Of a stretch of 64,000 bases of DNA, positions 1-11,174 are shown piece by piece. The DNA lies in assembly GCA_964035015.1 (NCBI GenBank), contig OZ036002.1, positions 15,619,881-15,683,880 of the forward strand, in the 5' to 3' direction. The number at the start of each line of letters is the position of its first letter. Position 1 is the stretch's first letter. The DNA comes from Corallium rubrum (Eukaryota; Cnidaria; Anthozoa; Scleralcyonacea; Coralliidae). The notes beneath the pieces were generated by a model, which saw only the letters and a program-made list of their open reading frames with translations, searched no databases and was not told the DNA's origin. A program made the translations under genes and the position numbers.

Positions 1-2058
1 AAACTGAGCGACGGAAATGGGAAACAAAACAACAACTCGAAGACGCCATTATACAAGAGAGACAACAACAAGAACGACAACTTTGGGAGGAGAAGCTAAA
101 GGCCGAGTTAGAAGTGACGGAAAAGAAAATTAAAATGGAAATGGAAGCGAAATCTACAACCGCTAAGCTGCCAAAGCTGAAAATAACCCCTTTCAAAGGA
201 ACAGCGTCGGATTGGATTCGCTTTGAGAATATATTTTTGTCACAGGTCGATCGAAAACCGATATCTGCAGAAGAGAAGTTTGGATACTTGTTGGAACTGG
301 TTAACTCCAAGGTAAGAGACAGACTTTCTAACCTTAAACCAAGTGATGAGGGTTACAAAACTGCGTGGAACAGATTGAAAACAGAATTTGGGCAAACCAA
401 ACAAGTAATAAATGCACACATGGAGGAAATAATCGGATTGCCAGTGATTAAGGGAAATAACTGTGAAAAAATCCGAGAATTTTATGAGAAGCTTAGCAAG
501 AGTTTCGATGCTTTACAATCCCTGGGGAAGATAGCATGTTAAAGGGATTTGTAATGACTACTTTGAATAAACTACCACAAAGTAAACCTGACCTTGTGAG
601 AACCGATGAGAGCTGGGAAGAGTGGGGTATGAAGGAGTTGCTTGACAATCTCCAGAGGTGGCTGACCAGAAATAAAGTTGTTGCAAGTTCAAGACAAAAG
701 GAAGAAACTTCCAAGAGAGAAAGAAATTGGTTCACACAGAAAGGTGGTGAGGAGCGACGGTCAAAGCCGAAGCCGAAGACCCCAGAATGTATTTACTATC
801 GAGAGCAGCATTGGTCTGAATGTTGTCAAGTGGTAAAGGAACTTGTAGATCGTAGGAAGTTCTTTGCTGACAACAAGCTCTGCTACAATTGTGGCCAGGC
901 TGGCCATCCAGCAATCAAATGTCATGGGCGAAGCTGTTTCAAGTGCAAGAGAAGACACCATACTAGCTTGTGTGACGCAAATGCTGAGGTTGTTCATACT
1001 GGATTTTTTGCCCCAGTGGAAACAACGCTACCACCTATCATTCCAGTGAAGATCCAAGGTGTTACCCTGTGGGCATATTTGGACACAGGAAGTGGAAGGA
1101 ACTTTATATCTCAAGATGCTATCAGAAGGCTCAAATTATCTCCTGTTTGTCATGAAATTCGCAATCTTGTTACAGTGAGTGGTACAAAGAAGCAATCTAT
1201 GCCAGTGTTCAACCTGAATATGGATTCTCTAGATGGCAAAACCAGAGAAAGAATTGAAGTTACTGGAACCAAGATGCGTAATTTCACAACAATCCGAAGA
1301 CCAGATATGGATGTGCTAAAGTCGAAGTTTGACCACACAAGAGATAAAGTATTTTACAAGAGCTCTAGCAACGAGTACCCAATACATCTCATCATTGGAG
1401 ATAACACGTTCAGTCGTATCAAGACCCAAGAAATCTACAAGAGTAAACCAGAACAGCCAATAGTAGAGGGAACAGCATTTGGCTTGGTGATACATGGTGG
1501 AGACCATCCAGGCAAGTTGTGTTTTTATGCGAGAGACACAAATGACTACAAGAACTTGTATAGCCTTGATGTCCTTGGAGTGGAGGACCGGGGTGAGAAC
1601 GACCAGTCAGATTTTTACACAGAGTTTATGGAAGGGATCAGAAAAAATCAAGAGGGAAGATATGAAGTAAAGATTCCCTGGATCCCTGGCACTCATCTTA
1701 CAAACACAAATGAGGCACAAAGCCGAAGACGAATGCAAAATGTGATGAGAAAGGTTAAGAAAGATCCACAATTGGAACAAGAATATCAAAAAATTGTCTT
1801 GGACCAGCTACAGGAAGGAATCATTGAAGGAGTTCCAGATCAACCCACCGGAGATCGAGTGTTTTATTTACCGCATAAGCCAGTGGTCAAGGAGTCAGCA
1901 ACTACCACCAAAGTAAGAATGGTGTTCGACGCCAGTGCAAAGCCCAACCCTATGGCACCAAGTGTGAACGAATGCATGCATACTGGCCCTGCATTGCAAC
2001 CATTGTTATGGGACATTATGGTGAGAGCACGGATGACTCCTTGTTTGTTAATCGGTGT

Positions 2059-2916
2059 TAGTATAATTTCATAGTGGAAAAGAGGCTTTCCAGCTTTCTG
2101 ATTGGTCCGCTCGGCGGTGAATCTGAGGTGATAGTCACCGCCTAGCGCGGTGACTATTGCATCACAAGAAATTGTTCTTCAAAAGTAGTTTTGGAAAAGA
2201 GACTGGTACTTATTTAACACTGCACTGACTTTACTCGTTTCAGTCTCCCCCTCGGAGTTGTCATTTTGAATTATGAGATTTAGAATTTGTCGATTCATTG
2301 AACTGTTGATTTTTTTTTCAAAATGGTGTCTGTAGTTTTTGAAACAAACAAAAGAGCATAATACTGAAAATATTTATCACTGAGATGTTGTACATATCAA
2401 ATATCATAAAAACAAAACTTTGTAAAGGTAAGCAAGTATATTTTCTATAATTCTTCGTATTTTCTAGCAAGTTTTGGTTAGGTTTTGGACTTTTGCTCGT
2501 AGCGATGTTTTCGAAAACTGAGTGAAGAACATAATGAACATGAATTAAGTGGAAAAAAGTCTGTATCACAGAAGCCAAAACACCAGAATAAAAGTCTTTT
2601 TAGCATATATTTGAATGTATGTACAAGTTCAGTTCCAAAGTAGGATGTTGTTTACTCTTTTTTTTTAAAATTATTTACTGACAAAGACTGTGGCTTGCTA
2701 ACATCGTCTGTGAATAACCAGAATCACCACTGCTAAAATGAAAGCAGTTGCCTAAAAGTTTTTGTTTCATGTGATTGGTTTTTATCAACCTCTGAAATTA
2801 TACTAAAACAATTGGTCACCTCAGTCTCGGTGACTATCGGTGTATTTACCTCGCCGCTTCGCGGCTCGGTAAATATTCACCGATAGTCACCTCGACTTCG
2901 GTGACTAATTGTTAAA
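2059..2916. mobile_element. Compound MITE insertion inside the BEL reverse transcriptase
   Basis: A block unrelated to BEL splits the RT region. Its first part has 13-bp inverted ends (TAGTATAATTTCA at 2059-2071; complement at 2793-2805). A second near-perfect hairpin follows at about 2808-2916 (AACAATTGGTCACC at one end, GGTGACTAATTGTT at the other, loop CGCCGCTTCGCGGC). No ORF is recognisable. A related GGTAACTA-type hairpin occurs near 53,750-53,825. This may be two MITEs, one next to the other, or one element with a foldback end. Confidence 0.65.
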
Positions 2917-4029
2917 TATCCAGAAAGCATTTCTGCAGATTGGGCTGAAATCAGAAGATAGGGATGCATTCCGCTTTCTATTCAACCTAGCTGGAAAGGA
3001 GGAACATTTCCGACTGACACGAGTGCCATTTGGAGCTGAGGCGAGCCCGTTTCTCCTGGGAGCAACACTACAACATCATTACAACCAGCAGGTAGATCAA
3101 CTAGAGCATACCCTACATGACCTCAGAACCAACACCTATGTCGATAACTTGATGAAGACTGGTTACACCCCAAAGGAATTAGAAACATTCAAGAATGAGG
3201 CAAGCATCATTTTGGAGAGTGGAAAGTTCCCGGTACACAAATGGGAATCGAACATTCCAGCAGTCGAGAGTGACAATATGCCAAATCCTGGGAAGATCCT
3301 CGGGCTAAGATGGGATAAACAGGATGACACCTTACAAATCCAAGCACCGAAGAGGATCGAAGGAGAGCGAGTTACAAAGAAATCTATTCTAAGCTTATTG
3401 GGGAGCGTCTGTGACCCACTTGGTGTCATCTCACCTACAATGGTAGAGGGGAAGCGTGTATATCGGGAGGCCTGCGATGAGAACCGAAATTAGGATTCGG
3501 AGGTGTCTTCAGTACTGACCAAGGACTGGCTGAGGTGGACAAGACAACTGCGAACTGTAAGAATTCCCAGAAGCCTAATCAATGAGTGCAAGAGAGTCAA
3601 AGCAATACAATTACATATGCAAGTAAGCTAGCCTGCTGCACCACGACAATTGCAGTAGTTGAACAAGAATCAGGGACCGTGAAGGGACTTTTGACATCTC
3701 AATCCCGTATTTCCAAGCGAAACACGTCAATACCCCGGCTAGAATTGGTTAGTGGGCAAATGGCCGCAAATCTGGCAAGGAATCTAACCAAGGCTCTTAC
3801 AAGTTGGCCCGTCTCTTCGGTTACTGTGTGGATGGACAGCATGGTAGCTTTTTATTGGATATCAAGCCCAAATAGACCTTGGAAGGTGTTTGTAGCCAAT
3901 CGAGTGAGGAAGATTGCCGAGATAACAGATGAAGTTGGAATTCAGTGGAAGCATTGCCCATCAGAGAAAAATGTTGCAGATCTTGGTAGCAGAGGGGCAA
4001 CTCTAGACCAAATGGAACATAGCCAGAAA

Positions 4030-4345
4030 TACGCGACATGCTATTGCGCAATACCCGCAAGGCAAGTCAATTCAGTCAAATGCGTGTATAAAATTGTAAG
4101 CGATCGGGCAAAAATGTTAAAATAATCGGAGAAAATTTACAGATTCACGAAATGCGAAACTATCCCTGAGTTAAACGAATGTTTATCGACATAACAAGCT
4201 AAAAATTTTTCGCTATTTGCTCAAAATGAGGTGTCCCCCAGACGATTTGTATATCGTCGTTGATTCACGTCGCTTTAGTCTTGAATGTTGGCCATTTACA
4301 CCCAAGTCCGTGTGAGAAAATGCGTTTATACGGCAAACCATACAC
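4030..4345. other. Non-BEL sequence inside the BEL element
   Basis: The RNase H to integrase spacer of BEL elements has no counterpart for this AT-rich stretch, so it is probably a small insertion. No terminal repeats were recognised. Confidence 0.35.
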
Positions 4346-6026
4346 GAATGTCGACATGTTGCATGAAGAAGAATGGCCGCCACAGCCCAAGTTGAAGTGC
4401 ACGCGATCAGCAACTGAAGAGGAGAAGTGTGTAAAAGAGATAATCGCCTATACACCAGAGAAGATACCAGATGAATGGGAACAGTTGTTAATGTGTAAGC
4501 GGTACTGGACTACCCTCAGGACAACAGCTTGGTGTTTGCGGTTCGTGCACAACAGTTTAGCCAAAGTGAGAGGGGTGAAGAAGACTCAAGGTCCATTGTC
4601 AACGGAAGAAATCCTAAGCGCCAGAAACAGCTGGGTGAGGAAGATACAGAGATCCATACCTGAAGATACAGAACGTCCTGGCTGGAGACTCGACAGGGAC
4701 AGTGAAACGAACATACTTAAGTGCGTGGGAAGAATTCGAGGATACACACCAATCTACCTGGAAGATGGATTATTCGCCCAAAAGCTGATCAGATATATCC
4801 ACGAGCAGTCATTACATCTTGGAACAGCCAGCACCATGGCAGCCATAAGAGAAGACTGGTGGATTCCCCATCTCAGGTCATTGGTTAAGAAAGAAATCCG
4901 TCAATGCCATATCTGTAGAGTATTCTCCACAAAACCTTATGGAAAGCCAGACACAACTGCACTTCCACAGCTTCATACCCAAGCAGGTAGACCTTTCCAG
5001 ACGACCGGTGTTGATTTTGCAGGACCATTGGTTTACAAGATTAACAAGAAGGAAGATGGGGAAGCATCTATTATCATTTTTACCTGTTCCGCGATTCGAG
5101 CCGTCCACCTTGAGGTTACCAAGAGCCAAACAGCAGCAAAATTTCAAACGAAGCTGAATTCTTTCATAACACGGAGAACGAGACCTCAACGCATCGTGCC
5201 AGATAATGCAGCGGTCTTCAGAGCTACAGCACAGTGGATTAGAAAGATTAGAAGGAGTGAGAAGCTTCAGGATTTCCTAGCCAAACAGGAGATCACTTGG
5301 CAATTCAATCTGTCAAAATCTTCCTGGTGGGGAGGAATGTACGAGAGGATCATAAAGGAAATCAAGAAAACGCTGTACAAAACACTGGGAAAAACACATC
5401 TTACATTCGAGCAGCTGGTCACCATCGTCATGGATATCGAAAGACATTTAAATAATCGCCCATTAACCTACATCGAGAGTGACGGAGGGGAGGAACAGGT
5501 ACTGACACCAAATACCATCATGTGGGGACACGAATCTTGCATCTTCGAAAATCTAGAGGCGGAGGACGCAGACGCGAGAGAACATGCCTGGTCTCGTTGG
5601 AAGAAGCAGTACATCCACAGCCTCGTTGAATCCCATCGCATGGTCAAAGGAGACGGACAGTTACCGAAAGTGGGAGAGGTCGTATTGGTTTTAGGAGATG
5701 AGAAAAACAGAGCGCTTTGGAAGAAAGGAAAGGTACTGCGCCATATCAGAGGAAGAGACGGGGTAGTCAGAGGAGTAGCTCTACTGCACAAAGGACATCA
5801 GATAGAACGACCAGTCCAATTGGTATGCCCCTTGGAGATCCGAAGCGTGCGTTCTGAAGAAGCTGAAGCACCTGTTACGCCAGAGGTAGTACAACGCACT
5901 GTGCCAAAGAGACAAGCAGCCAAGCAACCCAGAGAGAGAATCACACTATGTTTATTACAGGATGATGACTAATGTAGAACAAAGAGTATTATAAAAGTTG
6001 AGAACATGTATTAACTTTTAGGGGAG

Positions 6027-6239
6027 TGTGACCCGAATTAGGGGTTACCTTCCAAATGTTGTGTTTATTGTTGCCCATATTTGGGTTACCTATGCGGTCA
6101 CGTGAGAGCCTGAAGGTCGTCGTCTCGAGGTTGTTCAGGAGAGAGTCGAAGGGATTTTACATGTATTGGAGAGTTTTGACATTGTGAGTCTAATAAAACT
6201 ATTTTTGAGTATTGGTGAGTGTGTGTGCCGGGACGATTT

Positions 6240-6240
<1 letters not shown>
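6027..6240 (+). repeat. 3' LTR of the BEL/Pao copy
   Basis: The LTR begins TGTGACCC just after an AGGGGAG purine tract and contains an AATAAA-like signal near 6190 (taataaaac). The right edge is uncertain because a (TA)n run follows at 6241. Confidence 0.6.
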
Positions 6241-6274
<34 letters not shown>

Positions 6275-7910
6275 CAATCTACAGACACGTGTTTCGCTGT
6301 ACTACAGCTTATCAGTGTAGCTTGGAACAATCTGAATGAATTTCATCAATTACTTATACACATGCGATCGTCGGTGACAACCGCATGTGGGACAGCATCG
6401 GTGAAGTACATTCAGATAGCGTGAAGTGCGCATGGGCCCAGAGTGCTCAAACTTCCTATAAACATCTCCCAGAATTTCTTTCCCACTCGCGTGTAATTTT
6501 GTGTGTTAGTGTACTCCACGCGTGTCGAGATTAAGTTACAGTTACAATTACAATTTTAATTACAATCGCCTTCACAATCACAATCACAAGTACAGTTACA
6601 ATTACAAGTAAATATTACCAGGGTTAAGTCACGTTGGCCTGAAAAACAGAGAAGTACCTGTACATGCACTAGTACCTGTACATGCACTAGGTTAAAATTA
6701 TACACCAAGCATTCGCTACGAAATACAATTACATTACGAAATTACATAAAATGTTGTCCCTAGTTGTTGTTGCAATAATTTGGAAGTGGTTGTTGATGTT
6801 TTGTCACATATAAATTACCCTCTCTCCTCCGCCGAGGCTCTAGTAAATTAGGCCGAGGCGATGGCGCGCGAGCAAAGGTGGGATTTTGCCGAGGAAGATC
6901 AGAGGCGTGCGGTAGACGATGGGAAGACCGAAAACGAGAAAAGTAGCCTCTGCCAGATAATGTACCATTCTCTGGACAAATTCGCGGTTCTCTGGTCATG
7001 GCAGACAGCGCCGATAGTTTGCACGAAGTACATTGTTTTCTTCAAGATCTAAGTCTGGAATGTACTTCTGGATGTTATTCTGAATTTTTCTATGGAAATC
7101 ACCTGCGGAACGGATCGAAAAATTCGAAAGGCTGTCAGACTGACAAACGTTTATCGAACGTTGTCAACTGCCTGGAAGTTTTCCACTCCAGATTATTAAA
7201 CTTGATAAACAAAGCCGACGAACAGCGCTGGAAATATTCTCGGCGCTAACTTTCTACGACATAATGGTGAAATCTGTGTTTACAACAGTTTGTCCTTTGA
7301 AATCAGTGATACTTCTATTTGCATATTCGAAACCGGAAAATCCTGTTCTTGTGTTACAATAACATTGTCTGGTTGAGAATTGTCTGGCAGCGATTTAAAT
7401 GTGTCGTTTGTTTACAATTTATTGATTTCCGACTTTTGCATAGTAGATTTGATTATATATTGAAATCCTGAGTCTGGCGCCTAGTCCATCACGGAATTTG
7501 GGCGCCATATTGACATTATCTGGCAGAGGCTCATTTTCTTTCTCTCTTCCCATCATTCCCCGCGCTTCTCGTCTTCCCGTCCGAGTCTCTGCAGAGGAGA
7601 GAGTACATTACCGATCATCTTTACTTATACCATTTGTCTTAGACGCTATTGCGGACTACGCCAAGCGAAGACGAAAGAAGAAGCTTTTGCGAGGTAACAG
7701 ATGCTTGATGATACCAGCTTACCTGGATTCAGGTATAGATCGTTTTCACACACGTGATCGATGGCCCCATTGGGATGGTGAAACAATACGAAGTATTTGA
7801 ATAAGAATAGAGCTAAATCTCCAACGATAAAGATGGTACACCAATACGGCCACTATTTCATTGTTTTGGTACACAAATATGGCCGCCGTGACGTCAGATG
7901 AAAACGATCT

Positions 7911-8241
7911 ACAGTGTGTATAAAAAAACCTGGAACGCTTAGAAAATGAATGAGTATTCTGTTCAAACAACCTATTGTAGTAGTTTGAAACCTCTAAACA
8001 CCTCTGAGCCACGGATGCGTAAAAAACATACACGGTCTTATACACCTGGGAAATTAAGATAACTTGAAGTGTATATGCATGGTGAAAGTATTTAAAAGCT
8101 TTTTCTCTTCCTGTTTATAACTTATGTGCGGATTAATTTATAACGCAGCGCTTTTAGAGCTTTCAAACTACTACAATAGGTTGTTTTGAAAGAATACTAA
8201 TTCATTTTCTAACGGTTCCGGGGGTTTTTTTATACACTGTT
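7911..8241. mobile_element. MITE with about 80-bp terminal inverted repeats
   Basis: The sequence from 7911 (ACAGTGTGTATAAAAAAAC) through about 7990 recurs, reverse-complemented, at about 8161-8241. The arms include the block AACAACCTATTGTAGTAGTT. The core is about 170 bp with no coding potential. No clear target duplication could be fixed, so the superfamily is unassigned. Confidence 0.75.
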
Positions 8242-8368
8242 AGGCAAGCATAATTTATGCGATTTTGAAGAGGGAAAAGACAAACAATAGCTGCACAAAA
8301 ACAACGAATTAGCAACAATCAAAACCAATGGATAGACAATAAACAGGCAGTTGGCCCACTGACCAAAC

Positions 8369-8535
8369 AAACAAACAAACAAACAAACAAACAAACAAAC
8401 AAACAAACAAACAAACAAACAAACAAACAAACAAACAAACAAACAAACAAACAAACAAACAAACAAACAAACAAACAAACAAACAAACAAACAAACAAAC
8501 AAACAAACAAACAAACAAACAAACAAACAAACAAA
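8369..8535. repeat. (CAAA)n microsatellite, about 41 units
   Basis: An uninterrupted tetranucleotide run. The long Cys-Leu-Phe-Val open frames on the other strand are artefacts of it. It lies about 50 bp left of the Polinton insertion site. Confidence 0.98.
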
Positions 8536-8580
8536 AACCCGGCCAATTCTCGCTTTTATCCTTAACTAGTTGAGTAGTAA

Positions 8581-8586
8581 CACTTG
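8581..8586. repeat. Left target-site duplication of the Polinton (CACTTG)
   Basis: Identical to 16011-16016 and directly abuts the AGTAGATAAC terminus. Confidence 0.88.
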
Positions 8587-8645
8587 AGTAGATAACCCCC
8601 CCTCCAACCACCGACACAAAGGGATGCCGCCTTATTAATATTCAG

Positions 8646-8703
8646 CGTGACTCACGCACCGTGACTCACGCATGACTCACGCACGACTCCCGCATGACTC
8701 ACG
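8646..8703. promoter_or_regulatory. Subterminal TGACTCA cluster, left end
   Basis: Four exact TGACTCA heptamers and one variant lie about 60-115 bp from the element tip in a roughly 10-bp rhythm (TGACTCACGCA unit). TGACTCA is the canonical AP-1 site of animal bZIP factors. Whether it acts as enhancer, replication or transposition signal is unknown. Confidence 0.5.
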
Positions 8704-8971
8704 CCTGTGACATGATTGGACAAGACTAGGATAATTATAGTATACATGAAGTTATATAAATTGAATAATATGGAGACTTTGAATGTTATATTAACCTAAA
8801 TGATCAAACAGTTTTATACACGTTTTTTGGCAATAAGTGTTAACAATTTTAAAGAGATATCGTTTACTTTGGCCTAGTTTGTAGAGGAACGAAACAGAAA
8901 TGGATATTTTTTATCTTGAACCTGGTTTGTAGGAATTTAGCGGGTTTTTGGTTAAGTAATCTGAGTGTTAT

Positions 8972-9218
8972 ATAAATAAGTTTTGTGGAAACACCACGTA
9001 AAATATTTCTTTGCTAAGCTTTCGGCCTGTTGACTCAGGCCTTCATCAGAGCAATGACAACAAGTTGTTGGCTCAACTTGAGCCAACAACTTGTTGTCAT
9101 TGCTCTGATGAAGGCCTGAGTCAACAGGCCGAAAGCTTAGCAAAGAAATATTTTACGTGGTGTTTCCACAAAACTTATTTATATTACTTTATCGCCATGA
9201 AAACGTTCAAAGAATTAA
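8972..9218. mobile_element. Palindromic Penelope-like tail inserted in the Polinton left arm
   Basis: This 247-bp insert is flanked by a 15-bp duplication TAATCTGAGTGTTAT (8957-8971 and 9219-9233). The uninterrupted site exists in both right-arm copies. Most of it is a near-perfect palindrome with arms of about 100 bp centred near 9072. The + strand arm reads CTGATGA, then a GGCCTG/CAGGCC hairpin, then GAAA, resembling a hammerhead core with one extra A. It ends TATCGCCATGAAAACGTTC. A similar tail lies at 58,760-58,880. Inferred: a Penelope-like 3' tail in inverted duplicate. Confidence 0.7.
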
Positions 9219-9339
9219 TAATCTGAGTGTTATTTACGAAGAGATGAATGTTAACAGTTTTGGTCGAATTATCGCTTATCTAACCCTAGTGGATAGAGTA
9301 TACGAATCCTTGGATGAAGAATCAATTCGAGAAGCCGTA

Positions 9340-9450
9340 AGAAGAACGATTTTAAGTGTGGAAATATAAAGCCAAAGCGGTTTATTACTTTGAAAGAAGA
9401 ACGATTTTAAGTGTGGAAATATAAAGCCAAAGCGGTTTATTACTTTGAAA
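9340..9450. repeat. 57-bp tandem duplication in the left arm
   Basis: The block beginning GAAGAACGATTTTAAGTGTG and ending TTATTACTTTGAAA occurs twice in a row. Each right-arm copy has it once. Confidence 0.9.
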
Positions 9451-9635
9451 GCGTTGCTACGCTTTCTGTTACTAAGTGTGATATTTGCATATTTATCCTG
9501 AGTGCACGTGCAGGAGACAAAAGAGAAACTCATTAGGGGCAATTAAGAGGATTGGGCAAGTCTAGGCGAGAAAGTCATTAACAACACGCGTACATGTAAT
9601 ACAGAATTTAAACTATTTTATTGAGAAATATATCT

Positions 9636-10310
9636 TTACACAAAAAACTCTTGACTATTTAGTGATCTATCGGTAACACTAGCATATGGGCATACAGTAC
9701 ATCTTATAATCCGAAGGCATGGATCATGAGTCTTGAATTCTGTACCACAAACATTACATATCAGATTTCGAATAACGCATTTGTTAAAATATTTCCACAA
9801 ACACTTAGGACACTCAATTACATGTGTAAAATTAACAGGATTCTGACAACGTTCGCAATCAACAGGTTCGTCAATTATAGAATTTTCTGATTCTATTTCG
9901 GTGTAATCTTTATCGTGTTCTGAATCTTCTTCGGAGGAAGTTTCTTCGTTTTCGCTCTCTGATTCTGTTTCTTCTTCTGCCTGCGCCAACACTGTCAGCA
10001 CTCGAACATTTTCGATAAGGTTTTTGTCAATGTTAATGTCGGCGAGTCCTTTTACAAATACATTTAGACCAGCTGGTTGGGGAATTCCTGAGACGTAAGG
10101 TGATACGCAGTATTCTACCAATTCGGCTATTTTTGTGTTTGGTATAGTTCTTCCTTGATACACAATTTCTCCTTTGGGATTCCATGTTAAGTTGACATAG
10201 GACGCGAGTAAACTATTCAGCAAAGAAGACGCTGTCGCTTCATCGACTCCGTAGTCAAAGTGTGACAGTATTTCTTTAACACGAAAATCATCATGTAATC
10301 TTTCTCCCAT
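9636..10310 (-). CDS. Polinton zinc-ribbon protein, 224 aa, left-arm copy
   Basis: Family unrecognised. The N-terminal half (about residues 1-110) is a folded-looking domain beginning MGERLHDDF. A Glu/Ser-rich acidic stretch follows (about 112-145). The C-terminus is cysteine-rich, with CERC, ECPKC, CNVC and CTVC pairs (about 150-210) that would make two treble-clef or RING-like zinc modules. It is intact as an open frame and reads outward to the element's left tip. It differs from the right-arm copies at six residues, by nine base changes of which two are silent, so drift alone could explain them. It might be a late regulatory or transcription-factor-like protein. That is inference only. Confidence 0.75.
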   Translation of the reverse strand: MGERLHDDFRVKEILSHFDYGVDEATASSLLNSLLASYVNLTWNPKGEIVYQGRTIPNTKIAELVEYCVSPYVSGIPQPAGLNVFVKGLADINIDKNLIENVRVLTVLAQAEEETESESENEETSSEEDSEHDKDYTEIESENSIIDEPVDCERCQNPVNFTHVIECPKCLWKYFNKCVIRNLICNVCGTEFKTHDPCLRIIRCTVCPYASVTDRSLNSQEFFV

Positions 10311-10377
10311 CGTGTTCAGGGTTCGAATGAGGGTCTTTACAAAATATCGTTCTTTTATATTAGTTCTGCGAGTCCGT

Positions 10378-10671
10378 CTAAAACAGGACCAAGTAAGACA
10401 TCAAGAAATCCTGCACCTTTTGAACCAGTATCTCCTTTTTTCTCATAAAACTACTTCGGGGACTAGCCAAAGTTGATATGTCGTCGCTGTAAGGCTTAAC
10501 GTCTTCAAGCAAAGCAGGTGATAATTGATATTGCATTGACCAAAAGTTCAACATACAATCACAAATCCATCTAATTTGCTCGGGGCTTGCAGTCTCCAAG
10601 AGAGCTCGCTGTTGAATAGGTTCACTTGTACATAAAACTTCAAGAAACGGTCTGTGCTTTTTCATCAACAT
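10378..10671 (-). CDS. pX-like small basic protein, left-arm copy
   Basis: About 97 residues, starting MLMKKHRPFLE. It contains a motif-like core QQRALLETASPEQI then ICDCMLNF, then a Lys/Arg-rich segment near the C-terminus. This pattern is shared by a small protein of Polintons and adintoviruses that has been compared to adenovirus core protein X. The match is from memory of the family and is not proven here. It lies 67 bp upstream of the zinc-ribbon gene on the same strand. The C-terminus differs from the right-arm copy. Confidence 0.55.
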   Translation of the reverse strand: MLMKKHRPFLEVLCTSEPIQQRALLETASPEQIRWICDCMLNFWSMQYQLSPALLEDVKPYSDDISTLASPRSSFMRKKEILVQKVQDFLMSYLVLF

Positions 10672-10727
10672 CTCATTTGATATTCAATGTCTAAATGAGG
10701 AAAACGCTACGAAAATACACATTTTAA

Positions 10728-11090
10728 GAGGAGGAGGAGGAGGAGGAGAAAGAAGAGGAGGAGGAAGAGGAGAAAGAGGAGGAGGAGGAGGGGAAAGAGG
10801 AGGAGGAGGAGAAAGAGGAGGAGGAGGAGGAGGAGGAGGAGGAGAAAGAGGAGGAGGAGGAGAAAGAGGAGGAGGAGGAGAAAGAGGAGATGGAGAAAAA
10901 GGAGGAGGAGGAGAAAGAGGAGGAGGAGGAGGAGAAGAAAGAGGAGGAGGAGGAGGAGAAAGAAGAGGAGGAGGAGAAATAGGAGGAGGAGGAGGGGGAG
11001 AAAGAGGAGGAGTAGAAAGAGGAGGAGGAGGAGGAGGAGCAGAAAGAGGAGGAGGAGGCGGAGGAGAAAGAGGAGGAGGAGGAGCAAATA
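10728..11090. repeat. (GGA)n/AGAAAG polypurine tract at the inner end of the left arm
   Basis: About 360 bp of almost pure purine on the + strand, with GGAGGAGG units and AGAAAG interruptions. Arm homology ends inside it. Long Pro, Leu and Ser open frames on the - strand are artefacts. Such mirror-repeat purine tracts can form triplex DNA. Confidence 0.95.
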
Positions 11091-11174
11091 AACACACACA
11101 TACATACATACAAAAGCATTTAGCTTAAAAATATTTATTTCGGTTTTCGTTCAAACATTTACATATCAAAAGTT

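Larger units (their letters stand above)
1..6240 (+). mobile_element. BEL/Pao LTR retrotransposon, old broken copy, 5' end outside window
   Basis: Seen: Gag with a DUF1759-like region (about 150-520), a CCHC zinc knuckle (CYNCGQAGHPAIKC, near 885-930), an A17-type aspartic protease with DTGSG (near 1080), reverse transcriptase (about 1650-2060 and 2915-3450), RNase H (about 3590-4010), an HHCC zinc domain plus integrase core (about 4720-5480) and a DUF5641-like tail (about 5500-5850). The order Gag-PR-RT-RH-IN with DUF1759 and DUF5641 is diagnostic of BEL/Pao. A purine-rich tract followed by TGTGACCC at 6027 marks the 3' LTR, whose end is lost near a TA repeat. The copy is broken by several lesions and by at least one, probably two, later insertions (about 2060-2916 and 4030-4345). 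It is a fossil, of moderate age. The left LTR is out of view, so LTR divergence cannot be measured. Confidence 0.93.
6241..8586. other. Repeat-rich DNA without a recognised gene
   Basis: The stretch contains a (TA)n run (6241-6271) and loose GATTACAATTACA-type low-complexity DNA (6530-6615). It also contains two copies of an inverted repeat, about 6850-6965 and 7500-7605, sharing ATTATCTGGCAGAGGCT in opposite orientation. One 83-codon open frame at 6998-7249 has no family I recognise. The MITE at 7911 and the (CAAA)n tract are listed separately. Confidence 0.5.
8587..11090. repeat. Left arm (long terminal inverted repeat) of the Polinton
   Basis: Matches 12,585-16,010 in reverse complement, from the AGTAGATAAC tip to a (GGA)n tract. 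Differences from the right arm: a palindromic insertion at 8972-9218, a 57-bp tandem repeat near 9340-9450, and the lack of the 1,320-bp duplication. Homology stops within the purine tract. Confidence 0.88.

Noticed and set aside
6998-7249. 83-codon frame starting MADSADSLHE with a faint likeness to the SOS N-terminus (LLNL region).
   Set aside because: Ends in a stop with no donor before it; likeness too weak to call.
7592-7691. Exon-like block with EERV and AIADYAKRRRKKK resembling the SOS histone-fold region, with CTCTGCAG acceptor and GTAAC donor.
   Set aside because: The roughly 280 residues that should lie between it and exon 1 at 18,091 (rest of the histone fold and DH) were not found, the similarity is short, and the block lies in an inverted repeat. 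Probably chance.
8230-8617. Frames of repeated CLFV.
   Set aside because: Translation of the (CAAA)n microsatellite.
9011-9226. Two opposed frames encoding nearly the same peptide (MLSFRPVDSGLHQ).
   Set aside because: Caused by the palindrome of the Penelope-like tail; not a protein pair.
10684-11119. Long proline-, leucine- and serine-rich frames on the - strand.
   Set aside because: Artefacts of the (GGA)n tract; all three frames are open for the same reason.
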